From: an uncultured Capnocytophaga sp.
Lineage (GTDB): Bacteria; Bacteroidota; Bacteroidia; Flavobacteriales; Flavobacteriaceae
Length of the DNA stretch: 64,000 nucleotides
Direction of reading: 5' to 3'
Assembly: GCF_937936315.1 (NCBI RefSeq)
Contig: NZ_CALGWU010000040.1
Location: forward strand, 62,001-126,000
Positions 34,741-43,159 of this stretch are shown one piece after another. Each line of letters starts with the position of its first letter. Within the stretch, counting starts at the first letter, position 1. The position numbers were made by a program, and so were the translations under genes. The notes beneath the pieces are model-generated. The model had not been told where the DNA came from and did not search any database. It saw only the letters and a list, made by a program, of their open reading frames with translations.

Positions 34741-36192
34741 TCAGCGATACAATTCTACTGGAGGGCGGTAGTTGATGCCTCTATGAAGAAGAAATCTCAA
34801 TTGAAAATCCAACTTTCTTTTAAAATTTTGTGGATCACGTTCTTGCATCTCTGTCCACCCTGCCTCAGCTAAGGCTAGAGCTCGGGGATAGGTCATATAA
34901 AAAGCCCTAAATAAGTCTTTTACACTTTCTCCCCACAAAGTAGCTTCTACCCCCAAAATATATTGTTTCTCCTCTTCTTTACTCAGATTAAAACCTGGAT
35001 TAAAGAGTAGTACTTTTTCTAAAGGGAGTGTAGGCATCCAATTTACATTTGGCAAGTCGTCTTTAGCTTGTGGGTAATCAAAGTAGGCGTATTCACCAGG
35101 AGAACAAATGAGTTTAAAATTATCTTTTTTAGCTCGTTCTAATACTTGTTTGGTTGTGTTTATACGCCATAGATACATTATACTATTTTTTGGATAAACA
35201 GGCACATCAAGTTCCATCCAGATAAGAGGTTGCTTACCATTTTTTAACAAAGAAGTATTTACTTTTTCAAAAAAATAGCTCATCAGCTGGCTATCATCTT
35301 TTAAGTTTTCTTTATTTTTTAAAGTTCGGACTTCTTTACTCTCTTGCCACTTATCCATAGGAGCTTCATCACCACCTATATGAAAATAAGTACAAGGAAA
35401 AATTGTTGAGAGTTCTGTAATGACATCATCTATAAAAGAAAAGACTTTTTCTTTACCTACACATAGTAAATTTTTAGATACACCTGATGTAGTACGTACT
35501 GTTATAATTGTATCATTACAACTCAAAAAAGGATAAGCAGCTACAGTGGCGTCATTATGCCCAGGCATATCAAACTCAGGAACTAGTTGAACATTACGTT
35601 CTAAGCCATACGCTACAAGGCTTTTCATTTCTTCCTGAGTATAATATCCTTCATTGTTACGTTTACTTCCCTCAAAATCTGTACGTTTAGCTCCTACTTC
35701 TGTAAGTTTAGGATATTTTTTTATTTCTATACGCCATCCTTGATCATCATTAAGGTGTAAATGCAAATAGTTAAGTTTATATTGAGCCATCACATCAATA
35801 TACTTTTTAATGTCTTCTACTTTCCAATAATGGCGCGCTGGGTCTATCATCAAAGCACGGTAGGAAAATCTAGGAGCATCAATAATAGAGAGGCAAGGCA
35901 AGACCTTTTTACTCTCTTGTTCTGCTTGAAAGATAAGCTGAGCAAGAGTTTGTTCTGCGTAGAATTTTCCTGCTTTTGATGAAAATTTAAGGATTATTTT
36001 TTTAGGTTGCACAATAAGTTCATACCCTTCCTTTGAGGGTATAGAATTATCTGTAATATAGGTAATAGGAGTTTTCAAAGGGCAACTACCTTTATGATAC
36101 TCTATTTTATTAGGTTGAGGTATCACATTTACCTGTGCTGAAAGTGGTAAAACAACAAATAATAGTAATAAAAAAATATAATAAATTTTCAT
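34741..36192 (-). CDS. beta-N-acetylhexosaminidase, GH20
   Basis: 483 aa with a signal peptide (MKIYYIFLLL...LSAQ). A small N-terminal GH20b-type domain is followed by the (beta/alpha)8 catalytic domain; the catalytic pair D275-E276 lies in HIGGDEAP. LHLHLNDDQGWRIEIKKYP and the PEFDMPGH motif are typical. It removes terminal GlcNAc/GalNAc from host or cell-wall glycans in the periplasm or outside. It is shorter than many Bacteroidota homologs of more than 600 aa because C-terminal accessory domains are absent. Confidence 0.92.
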   Translation of the reverse strand: MKIYYIFLLLLFVVLPLSAQVNVIPQPNKIEYHKGSCPLKTPITYITDNSIPSKEGYELIVQPKKIILKFSSKAGKFYAEQTLAQLIFQAEQESKKVLPCLSIIDAPRFSYRALMIDPARHYWKVEDIKKYIDVMAQYKLNYLHLHLNDDQGWRIEIKKYPKLTEVGAKRTDFEGSKRNNEGYYTQEEMKSLVAYGLERNVQLVPEFDMPGHNDATVAAYPFLSCNDTIITVRTTSGVSKNLLCVGKEKVFSFIDDVITELSTIFPCTYFHIGGDEAPMDKWQESKEVRTLKNKENLKDDSQLMSYFFEKVNTSLLKNGKQPLIWMELDVPVYPKNSIMYLWRINTTKQVLERAKKDNFKLICSPGEYAYFDYPQAKDDLPNVNWMPTLPLEKVLLFNPGFNLSKEEEKQYILGVEATLWGESVKDLFRAFYMTYPRALALAEAGWTEMQERDPQNFKRKLDFQLRFLLHRGINYRPPVELYR

Positions 36193-36229
36193 ATCTTCTT
36201 GTCTGTTTTTTTTAGGTTGTTAATTAATT

Positions 36230-36853
36230 TTAATTACCTTTGGTTACTATAAAAACATTTTCTTTCTCTATTCCTATCACTTCGTGTTCTACATCTACGG
36301 GTATTTGATAGGTATCAAGGTCTTTGAGAACAACTTCTTCACCATTGATAAGAAAACGTACAGTTCCTTTTACCATAATAAGGGTTGCTGGAATATTAGT
36401 AGTATGTTTTTTTAGTACAGCTCCTTCACCTAAAGCTATGGCTACTTGTCTCACATTTTGACCATCTTTTACAAAATAGGTAGTTTGTTTATCATTGCGG
36501 AAAGTAAGTTTATCGGCTAAATTTACTTTTTGCAAAGATTTTATATGCTCTACTGTTTTACCATTCACGGCTGCAATATTATGCTTCTTGAGAATATCTT
36601 GTGCTTTGCCAGCACGAATCCCCCTACGACAAAAGAGTACAACATTCTCTTTTCCTTTTAATTCTTGCCATCGGGTTCCTATTTCTTCCAACGGGATATT
36701 AATTGCTCCTTCGGCTGTACCCTTAGCAAATTCTTCGGGGGTACGCACATCAATTAAAGTAGCATTTTTAGCATTAATATGCTCGGCGAGCGTTTGAGCT
36801 TTTGCTGTAATGATCGTAAGCAAAAGCATTCCTAAAGTTATTGAATATTTCAT
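36230..36853 (-). CDS. secreted rhodanese-cupin fusion protein
   Basis: 207 aa with a signal peptide (MKYSITLGML...AKAQ). A rhodanese domain (20-100; LIDVRTPEEF, active-site C75 in CRRGIR) is followed by a cupin-type beta-barrel (about 115-207). I know separate periplasmic rhodaneses, but this order is uncommon. Its substrate is unknown; it may sense or handle sulfur compounds. It is 38 nt downstream of the gene remnant at 36879. Confidence 0.75.
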   Translation of the reverse strand: MKYSITLGMLLLTIITAKAQTLAEHINAKNATLIDVRTPEEFAKGTAEGAINIPLEEIGTRWQELKGKENVVLFCRRGIRAGKAQDILKKHNIAAVNGKTVEHIKSLQKVNLADKLTFRNDKQTTYFVKDGQNVRQVAIALGEGAVLKKHTTNIPATLIMVKGTVRFLINGEEVVLKDLDTYQIPVDVEHEVIGIEKENVFIVTKGN

Positions 36854-36878
36854 TATTGTTAGTTTGTTTATTAGTTTA

Positions 36879-37165
36879 TTATTTTATTTTTTCAGAAAGT
36901 TCGACCAAGCGAATGAACTCTTTGCGATAGCCCTCTTCATCTTTTCCAATCGCATTCTTAGCTAAATCTATTACTTGTTTATATGAGGATTTTGCTTTGT
37001 ATTTAGAATCTCTTAAGAGCATTCCCCACTGGGCAACAGCAGCGGCAAAGCGATAATCATCATCAGTTTGGGAAAGGTCAGTGAGTTTAAAAGGAATAGG
37101 AGTACTTTCTTCTACACTTTTAGCGTCTTTTATCACAGGGTCTTTTATAAGGAGATTCTTTTATT
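36879..37165 (-). pseudogene. remnant of a second vWA/DUF3520 gene (C-terminal fragment)
   Basis: The longest clean frame (85 codons) reads IKDAKSVEE, DDDYRFAAAVAQWGMLLRDS, then AIGKDEEGYRKEFIRLVELS. This matches the end of the vWA lipoprotein at 17199-18872 (IGKDEEGYRKEFVRLVKSAK). The frame extends upstream to KDPVIKDAKS but meets stops within about 30 nt. There is no start, signal peptide or vWA domain, so it is a decayed paralog. Confidence 0.8.
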
Positions 37166-37249
37166 TCTCTCTTTATTTATCGTTATAAGCTGGTAGAAGT
37201 TTTGCTACTTCTGTAGTTTTTTCACTATTAGGGGTAAACTTTTAGTTCA
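37166..37249 (-). other. short degraded coding stretch downstream of glmM
   Basis: On the minus strand one frame reads FTPNSEKTTEVAKLLPAYNDK then a stop; it could be the C-terminal end of another lost gene. Too short to assign. Confidence 0.3.
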
Positions 37250-38635
37250 TTAACCGATTGCTGCCATTTCCTCCATAAAGCGAGTGGCTAAAGCATCGGC
37301 TTCTGCTTGGGTTTTAGCCTCAGTATAGATGCGGATAATCGGCTCGGTATTCGATTTGCGCAAATGTACCCAGCTGAAAGGAAAATCAATTTTAAGTCCG
37401 TCGATAGTGGTGATTTGCTCGTGTGCGTACTTTTCTTGCATTGCGAGCAACACCTTGTCCGGATTAAGTCCGCTAGTGAGTTGGATTTTATTTTTGCTCA
37501 TAAAATAAGCAGGGTAACTACGGCGCAAAGCACTCACAGTAGTATCTTTTTCAACCAAAAGAGAAAGGAAAAGCACTACCCCTACTAAGGCATCGCGACC
37601 ATAATGCAATTCCGGGAAAATGACACCACCATTGCCTTCACCTCCTATCACAGCATTTACTTCTTTCATTTTGGTTACTACATTCACCTCACCAACAGCA
37701 GCAGCTGCATATTCTACCCCGTGTTTTTCGGCTATATCGCGGAAAGCACGTGAAGAGGAGAGGTTTGACACCACATTACCTTTCTTTTTACTGAGGTAAT
37801 AATCGGCGCAGGCAACAAGGGTATATTCTTCACCAAACATTTCGCCTTCTTCGGTAATAAGCGCAAGGCGGTCTACATCGGGGTCTACCACCACCCCTAA
37901 ATCGGCTTTTACTTCCACTACCTTAGCACAAATATCGGAAAGATGTTCTTTAAGAGGTTCGGGATTATGCGGGAACTGACCGTTAGGTTCACAGTAGAGT
38001 GGTACTACCTCAGCCCCCAAGCGTTCTAACAAAAGTGGGATAGCGATACCTCCGGTAGAGTTTACAGCATCGACCGCTACTTTGAATTTGCGTTTGCGAA
38101 TAGCTTCCAAAGTTGCCAATGGCAAGAGCGAAAGCACCGCATCGATATGGCGTTGTATATAAGTATCGTTGTGAGTGATATGCCCTAGTGCATCTACTTC
38201 GGCAAAAGTAAACTCATTGGCAGCAGCAATGCGCAAGATTTCTTCGCCTTCCTGAGCGTTGAGAAACTCACCTTTGTTGTTCAGCAATTTGAGGGCATTC
38301 CACTGTTTAGGGTTATGACTGGCAGTGAGGATAATACCGCCATCGGCTTGTTCCATAGTAACCGCCACTTCCACGGTAGGGGTGGTACTCAAACCTATAT
38401 CTACCACATCAATTCCTAAACCTACAAGGGTGTATTGGACGAGATTCTGCACCATTTCACCCGAAATACGCGCATCGCGACCTACAACCACCTTCACACG
38501 AGTTTTATAAATATGTTTTTTGAGCCAAGTGCCATAAGCAGCGGCAAATTTTACAGCATCAATGGGGGTTAAGTTGTCATCGGGCACTCCCCCTATAGTA
38601 CCGCGAATGCCTGATATAGATTTTATTAGAGACAT
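37250..38635 (-). CDS. glmM: phosphoglucosamine mutase (phosphohexomutase family)
   Basis: 461 aa. The phospho-Ser S106 sits in TASHNPKQWN; the metal loop is DPDVDRLAL (about 252) and the phosphate-binding motif is RKSNTEPIIRIY near the end. It converts glucosamine-6-P to glucosamine-1-P for UDP-GlcNAc. Bacteroidota annotations of this family differ between GlmM and PGM/PMM, so substrate is probable, not certain. A minus-strand TACCTTTG box (38677-38684) lies upstream. Confidence 0.85.
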   Translation of the reverse strand: MSLIKSISGIRGTIGGVPDDNLTPIDAVKFAAAYGTWLKKHIYKTRVKVVVGRDARISGEMVQNLVQYTLVGLGIDVVDIGLSTTPTVEVAVTMEQADGGIILTASHNPKQWNALKLLNNKGEFLNAQEGEEILRIAAANEFTFAEVDALGHITHNDTYIQRHIDAVLSLLPLATLEAIRKRKFKVAVDAVNSTGGIAIPLLLERLGAEVVPLYCEPNGQFPHNPEPLKEHLSDICAKVVEVKADLGVVVDPDVDRLALITEEGEMFGEEYTLVACADYYLSKKKGNVVSNLSSSRAFRDIAEKHGVEYAAAAVGEVNVVTKMKEVNAVIGGEGNGGVIFPELHYGRDALVGVVLFLSLLVEKDTTVSALRRSYPAYFMSKNKIQLTSGLNPDKVLLAMQEKYAHEQITTIDGLKIDFPFSWVHLRKSNTEPIIRIYTEAKTQAEADALATRFMEEMAAIG

Positions 38636-38732
38636 ATTCTTACAATTAAAATTTTATAATTTAGAATTAATAAGCGCAAAGGTAATAAATAATTACGAAT
38701 TACGAGTTACGAAAGATGTTTTTTTATACTAA

Positions 38733-38764
38733 TTTGCTAATTTATTAATTATTGACTATTTTTG
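38733..38764 (+). promoter_or_regulatory. promoter of the ABC ATPase gene
   Basis: TTTG (38733-38736), 20 nt, TATTTTTG (38757-38764), 21 nt before the ATG at 38785. It is probably the main promoter of the ATPase and the membrane-protein array. Confidence 0.7.
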
Positions 38765-38784
38765 TCGCATCAAATTATTCGTTT

Positions 38785-39939
38785 ATGACAAAACATCAAC
38801 TCCGCGTGCAAGATGCTCTTAAATTCTTTGCACAAAAAGATACTGAATTAGGCTTTCGCAAACTCTTAGATTGTGTAGCCGACACACAACAAATGCCTCT
38901 CTACCTAAAGGCTATAGAACTTACCAACTGGAAGGAAAACAATCCTAATAAGTTGGATCAACTTACGGAAAAGGCTTCTGTCTTACTTGAAGAAGTAGGG
39001 CGATGCACCGTAGAGGAGGTAATAACTGAAAAAGCTGTGCTTGTTGCTAAAGACATTAAAAAAACCTACAATTCGGGAATGTTTTCATTAGGTCCTGTAT
39101 CACTTACTATTAATAAAGGACAAGTTTATGGCTTAGTAGGTGAAAATGGCAATGGGAAAACAACCCTTTTGCGCATCTTAGCGCACGATCTCTCTTATAA
39201 TTCGGGCGAAATAACCTATTACTTCAAAAAAACGCCCACTAATGAATACGATTTACGCACTAAATTAGCTTACATTCCCCAACGCACCGACAAATGGTAT
39301 GGTAGTTTGAAAGACAATCTCAAATTTACTTTGGCGTGCTATGGTATCCCTGCTGAAGAAAACGAACCACGCACTCTGCTAATGATTGCCCGTTTAGGTT
39401 TGTGGAAATACCGCAATCTAAACTGGAATGCGCTATCATCAGGGTATAAAATGCGTTTTGAATTAGCGCGCACCCTATTACGTCAGCCAGAATTATTGCT
39501 TTTAGATGAGCCTTTAGGGAACTTAGATGTATTGGCACAACAGGTAATATTAGAAGACCTCAAAATGATAGCCAACTCAGTAAATCACCCTATCGCTTTG
39601 ATATTGAGTTCTCAACAACTCTTTGAAGTGGAAAAAATATCTGACAAGGTAATTTTCCTCAAAAACGGACAATACCGCGAAAATGTTGAGACTACCCAAG
39701 AGAACACCCCTACCCCACTCATCGTAGAAATTGACACTACTAACAGCAGAGAGGAATTATTAGCAGTATTTAGCACTTTTAATCTTGAAAAATTGCAGTA
39801 CAATGGAGGTATTTACATCGCTTATTTTGCTGAAGGTACAGAATATTCTACTGTGTTAGAAGCTCTTGGTAAAGCAAAAATAGAGCTCACTTATATACGA
39901 AATATTTCGGCTAGTACAAGGAGATTTTTTGTGAGTTAG
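38785..39939 (+). CDS. ABC ATPase with N- and C-terminal extensions, leading the paralog array
   Basis: 384 aa from ATG 38785, as shown by the promoter; the ORF could otherwise be opened at 38752. An N-terminal helical domain (about 1-82) precedes the ABC core (Walker A 119-126 GENGNGKT; signature LSSGYKM at 217-223; Walker B LLLLDEP 237-243). The signature has Ser-Ser-Gly rather than Ser-Gly-Gly. A C-terminal domain (about 310-384) follows. No permease is fused. Four polytopic genes follow at 40027-44005, so these are probably its membrane partners. I do not recognise the subfamily. Confidence 0.8.
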   Translation: MTKHQLRVQDALKFFAQKDTELGFRKLLDCVADTQQMPLYLKAIELTNWKENNPNKLDQLTEKASVLLEEVGRCTVEEVITEKAVLVAKDIKKTYNSGMFSLGPVSLTINKGQVYGLVGENGNGKTTLLRILAHDLSYNSGEITYYFKKTPTNEYDLRTKLAYIPQRTDKWYGSLKDNLKFTLACYGIPAEENEPRTLLMIARLGLWKYRNLNWNALSSGYKMRFELARTLLRQPELLLLDEPLGNLDVLAQQVILEDLKMIANSVNHPIALILSSQQLFEVEKISDKVIFLKNGQYRENVETTQENTPTPLIVEIDTTNSREELLAVFSTFNLEKLQYNGGIYIAYFAEGTEYSTVLEALGKAKIELTYIRNISASTRRFFVS

Positions 39940-40026
39940 GAGTTAGGTTTCAGGGGTCAGGTGTCAGGGGGCAGGTGTTAGGTTTTAGGAGGTATAGGTT
40001 ATTAATTATAAAACACTCATTATCAA
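39940..40026. repeat. CAGG-type short-repeat spacer 1
   Basis: G(T/G)GTCAG-like units of about 7 bp (TCAGGGG, TCAGGTG, TCAGGGGG, CAGGTGTTAG). The block 39961-40070, which runs into the start of the next gene, is repeated with one mismatch at 41051-41160. Confidence 0.7.
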
Positions 40027-41049
40027 TTGAAAAAATATTTATTAGAACGTTATCCAGCAATTTGGAATACACACGTGGTATTGTTATTACCACTGATACT
40101 CTTATCCCATTTAGTCTTTTTTGGATTGGGATTTATAATGCTCACTGATAGCACGTTAGGAATTTCCTATTACCCGTGGGGAAACTTGTTTAATGGCTTA
40201 CCTATGTTGTTAAACTTTATTATAATTGTTTTGCTATTAGTAGGTTGGCTTATTTATTTGTTTAGAAACAATGCTTTTGAGCGTTTCTACCCTGTGAGTC
40301 GTTGGCAATTGTTTTGGCGTTTTGTAGTATACTTTGCTGTTATTGGCGGAATTACAAGTTCTAGTTTTTCATTTATGGCAGGTGAGAAAGCTAAAGTATA
40401 CTGGCGGTATACCGATAGCTACATTCATAGTGTATTACGACAATACCCTGAGGATATTCGTGATTCTGAAAGGGAACAATTATCTGATGATCAACTAAAG
40501 GAATATCACATAGTTCATAATGCATCACAAATAAAAAAACAAGTGTTTATAGAAAATTTTGATGATGAAATTTTTCTTGTAATCATTATTGCTTTTGTTT
40601 TAACTATATTGATTTTTACAGTACGTATCACCTCATTGCGTACAGTGTTGCTCTCTATTGTTTTCAGTGGCTTGTTGTGCTTGCTGCTTGGCTTAGTGCT
40701 CATATTGGTTTTGGAGAGCAATATGTTTGCAATACGAGATGTATATGTAGTGCTGACAATCTTATGGTTGACTTACCTTTCAGTGATTGCTTTATCTATT
40801 TTCTCTAACAAAAAACAATACCGAGGTATTGCAATGAATACTTCACTATTTGGTTTTCTACCTATAACAATCACTACTCTAATAGTTATAGGAGAGAGAT
40901 ATAATTGGTGGTATTTTTTAGAAAAGAATTACAGTTATTGGTACGATATAAGAGAACTTATAATTTCAATAATAGGGATACTGCTTTCATTTGTGTTTGT
41001 AGGGCTTTATACGAATGTTATCAAACGATGGAAGGCAATGCCGGAGTAG
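40027..41049 (+). CDS. polytopic membrane protein, paralog 1 of 4
   Basis: 340 aa. Starts with TTG, since the in-frame stop at 40009 and lack of any ATG before residue 38 leave no other start. About eight hydrophobic helices: 18-40, 57-78, 96-118, 180-202, 204-226, 236-258, 270-290, 312-334. A charged loop (125-175) faces out or in. It ends in W-KAMPE. It is nearly identical over the first 30 residues to paralog 2. It is probably a permease subunit of the preceding ATPase; no family recognised. Confidence 0.75.
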   Translation: MKKYLLERYPAIWNTHVVLLLPLILLSHLVFFGLGFIMLTDSTLGISYYPWGNLFNGLPMLLNFIIIVLLLVGWLIYLFRNNAFERFYPVSRWQLFWRFVVYFAVIGGITSSSFSFMAGEKAKVYWRYTDSYIHSVLRQYPEDIRDSEREQLSDDQLKEYHIVHNASQIKKQVFIENFDDEIFLVIIIAFVLTILIFTVRITSLRTVLLSIVFSGLLCLLLGLVLILVLESNMFAIRDVYVVLTILWLTYLSVIALSIFSNKKQYRGIAMNTSLFGFLPITITTLIVIGERYNWWYFLEKNYSYWYDIRELIISIIGILLSFVFVGLYTNVIKRWKAMPE

Positions 41050-41116
41050 AGTGTCAGGGGTCAGGTGTTAGGTTTTAGGAGGTATAGGTTATTAATTATA
41101 AAACACTCATTATCAA
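41050..41116. repeat. CAGG-type short-repeat spacer 2
   Basis: 41051-41160 repeats 39961-40070 with one difference, the clearest sign of recent tandem duplication with a period of 1,090 bp. Confidence 0.8.
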
Positions 41117-42142
41117 TTGAAAAAATATTTATTAGAACGTTATCCAGCAATTTGGAATACGCAGGTGATACTGTTATTACCACTGATATTCTTATCTCAT
41201 TTAGTCTTTTTCGCTTTGGGATTTATAATGCTCACCGATGGAAAGTTATGTAAGGGGTATTACCCGTGGGGGGACTCGTTTAATGGCTTACCAATGTTGT
41301 TAAACTTTATTATAATTGTTTTGCTATTGGTAGGTTGGTTTATCTATTTGTTTAGAAACAATGCTTTTGATCGTTTCTACCCTGTGAGTCGTTGGCAATT
41401 GTTTTGGCGTTTTGTAGTGTATTTCGCTGTTATTTTGGGGATTATCAGTACTGGTTTTTCATTTATGACAGGTGAGAAAGCTAAAGTATATTGGCGGTAT
41501 ACTGATAGTTACCTTCACAGTGTGCTACAACAATATCCTGAGTATATTAGCGATTCTGAAATGAAACAATTTTCTGAAGCTCAGCGAGAAGAGTATTACA
41601 TAGCTCATAATGCATCACTTATAAAAGAGCGAGTGTTTACAGAAAAATTTGATGCGCAAATTAACTTTATAATTATTATCGCTTTTTTACTCACATTATT
41701 ACTCTTTGCGGTACGTATTACCTCATTCCGTATAGTGTTACTCTCTATTGTATTTAGCGGATTGTTGTGTTTGCTGCTTGCCTTAGTAGTGACACTTATT
41801 GTATATGTAGACACAAGTACAAAATTCAAAATATTTGCTGCTTTATCCCTGCTATGGATTAGCTATCTATCGGTGGTTTTCCTATCAATTACATCTAAAA
41901 AGAAACTATACCGAGGTATCGCAATGAATGCCACTCTATTTGGCTTTTTTCCTGCTATAGTTATTACTTTTGTAATTATAGAAGATAGGTACAATTTGTG
42001 GAAGTTTATAGAATATTATTTAGATCCTATTAAGAATGATATAAAAATACTTATCCTTTGGGGAATTGGAATATTGCTTTCACTTGTGTTTGTAGGACTT
42101 TATACGGGAGTTATCAAACGATGGAAGGCAATGCCGGAGTAG
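41117..42142 (+). CDS. polytopic membrane protein, paralog 2 of 4
   Basis: 341 aa, TTG start, same topology as paralog 1. Helices and the MTGEKAKVYWRYTDSYLHSVL segment are almost the same; the C-terminal end again is RWKAMPE. Differences cluster in the extracytoplasmic loops. It is the product of the 1,090-bp tandem duplication, so it is the youngest pair. Confidence 0.75.
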   Translation: MKKYLLERYPAIWNTQVILLLPLIFLSHLVFFALGFIMLTDGKLCKGYYPWGDSFNGLPMLLNFIIIVLLLVGWFIYLFRNNAFDRFYPVSRWQLFWRFVVYFAVILGIISTGFSFMTGEKAKVYWRYTDSYLHSVLQQYPEYISDSEMKQFSEAQREEYYIAHNASLIKERVFTEKFDAQINFIIIIAFLLTLLLFAVRITSFRIVLLSIVFSGLLCLLLALVVTLIVYVDTSTKFKIFAALSLLWISYLSVVFLSITSKKKLYRGIAMNATLFGFFPAIVITFVIIEDRYNLWKFIEYYLDPIKNDIKILILWGIGILLSLVFVGLYTGVIKRWKAMPE

Positions 42143-42222
42143 AGTGTCAGTGGTCAGGGGTCAGGGGACAGGTGTTAGGTTTTAGGGGGGTAAATTGTTA
42201 ATTATTAATTGTAAATTGTAAA
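42143..42222. repeat. CAGG-type short-repeat spacer 3
   Basis: GTGTCAGTGGTCAGGGGTCAGGGG-type units, then an AATTG-rich stretch ending in the TTG start; resembles the earlier spacers but is not identical. Confidence 0.6.
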
Positions 42223-43086
42223 TTGAAAAAATATTTATTAGAAAATTATCCGTTGATTTGGAACACTAAGCTGTTGCCAATGTTAGGTCTCGCTGCTTGC
42301 GGACACGTTTTTTTCTTTCTGTTGGGCTATATCGTTGATAAAGGCAGTATATATGAAAGAGTTTATACAATAGGAGAAGAATTTTTCCCTCTTCCTTTTT
42401 TGTTACACCTTATTGTGAGTATCTTGCTATTAGTGTTCTGGCTAATGCAACTCTCTAAAAACAATGCTTTTAAACATTTTTACCCCAGCAATCAGCTGCA
42501 ATTAATCGGTTCATACACACAATACTTTATAATTATTTTTGCAGTAATTTCTTTCTCTCTTTCGTTTATGGCAGGCGAAAAAGCTTACTTACTTGTGATC
42601 GATAGACCGTTTTATAGCGCTGAGGAAGGAACTATTGTGCAAGGGCTGCTCATCGCATCGCTTTTTATCTCACTATTAGTGCTTTGTGTACGGATTACTG
42701 AGGTTAGAACCTTATTGCTTACAATTGTATTTTCGGGGGTATTATCACTCGCGTTAGGGATGGTGTCGGCATTTTTATTCAGTATTTTTTCTGATGCCAA
42801 TTTGTTTTTTTCACTTGTTGTTTGGATGTATGTGGCAATTCCTTTTATTGCTATATTGATAGTTGTCACTAATTTAGCAACAATGCCCAAACTCTTTTCG
42901 GGGATTCTCATCAACTTTTCACTGCTGTTCTTTACCCCTGCCCTTTATGGAGCTATCTTATTAATTTTCAAAGAAGAGACTTTTGACAATATGCCTATAT
43001 TGAATTATGGGGTACTCTTGTCTAATTTCCTTTTCATATTGTTATACGCTCCTGTACTGCACCAATGGAGAGCAGTGCCGGAATAG
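42223..43086 (+). CDS. polytopic membrane protein, paralog 3 of 4
   Basis: 287 aa, TTG start. N-terminus KKYLLENYPLIWNT and end QWRAVPE identify the family. It lacks the long loop of paralogs 1 and 2 (about 50 residues shorter). The middle motif LSFMAGEKAYLL replaces the earlier SFMAGEKAKVYW. About eight helices are still visible. Confidence 0.7.
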   Translation: MKKYLLENYPLIWNTKLLPMLGLAACGHVFFFLLGYIVDKGSIYERVYTIGEEFFPLPFLLHLIVSILLLVFWLMQLSKNNAFKHFYPSNQLQLIGSYTQYFIIIFAVISFSLSFMAGEKAYLLVIDRPFYSAEEGTIVQGLLIASLFISLLVLCVRITEVRTLLLTIVFSGVLSLALGMVSAFLFSIFSDANLFFSLVVWMYVAIPFIAILIVVTNLATMPKLFSGILINFSLLFFTPALYGAILLIFKEETFDNMPILNYGVLLSNFLFILLYAPVLHQWRAVPE

Positions 43087-43159
43087 GTATCAGGTGTCAG
43101 GAGTCAAGTGTCAGGAGGCAAGAGGCAGATTTTATTAATTATTAATTGTTGATTATCAA
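43087..43159. repeat. CAGG-type short-repeat spacer 4
   Basis: TATCAGGTGTCAGGAGTCAAGTGTCAGGAGGCAAGAGGCAG-type units; degenerate, followed by AATTG-rich bases up to the TTG start. Confidence 0.6.

Noticed and set aside
34736..34752. Small inverted repeat TTGTATC-AGC-GATACAA near the panC end
   Set aside because: Overlaps the end of the GH20 coding region, short stem, no T-run; not a convincing terminator.
38752..38784. Upstream start for the ABC ATPase
   Set aside because: It lies inside the -7 box region (TATTTTTG 38757-38764); translation cannot begin before the transcript start.
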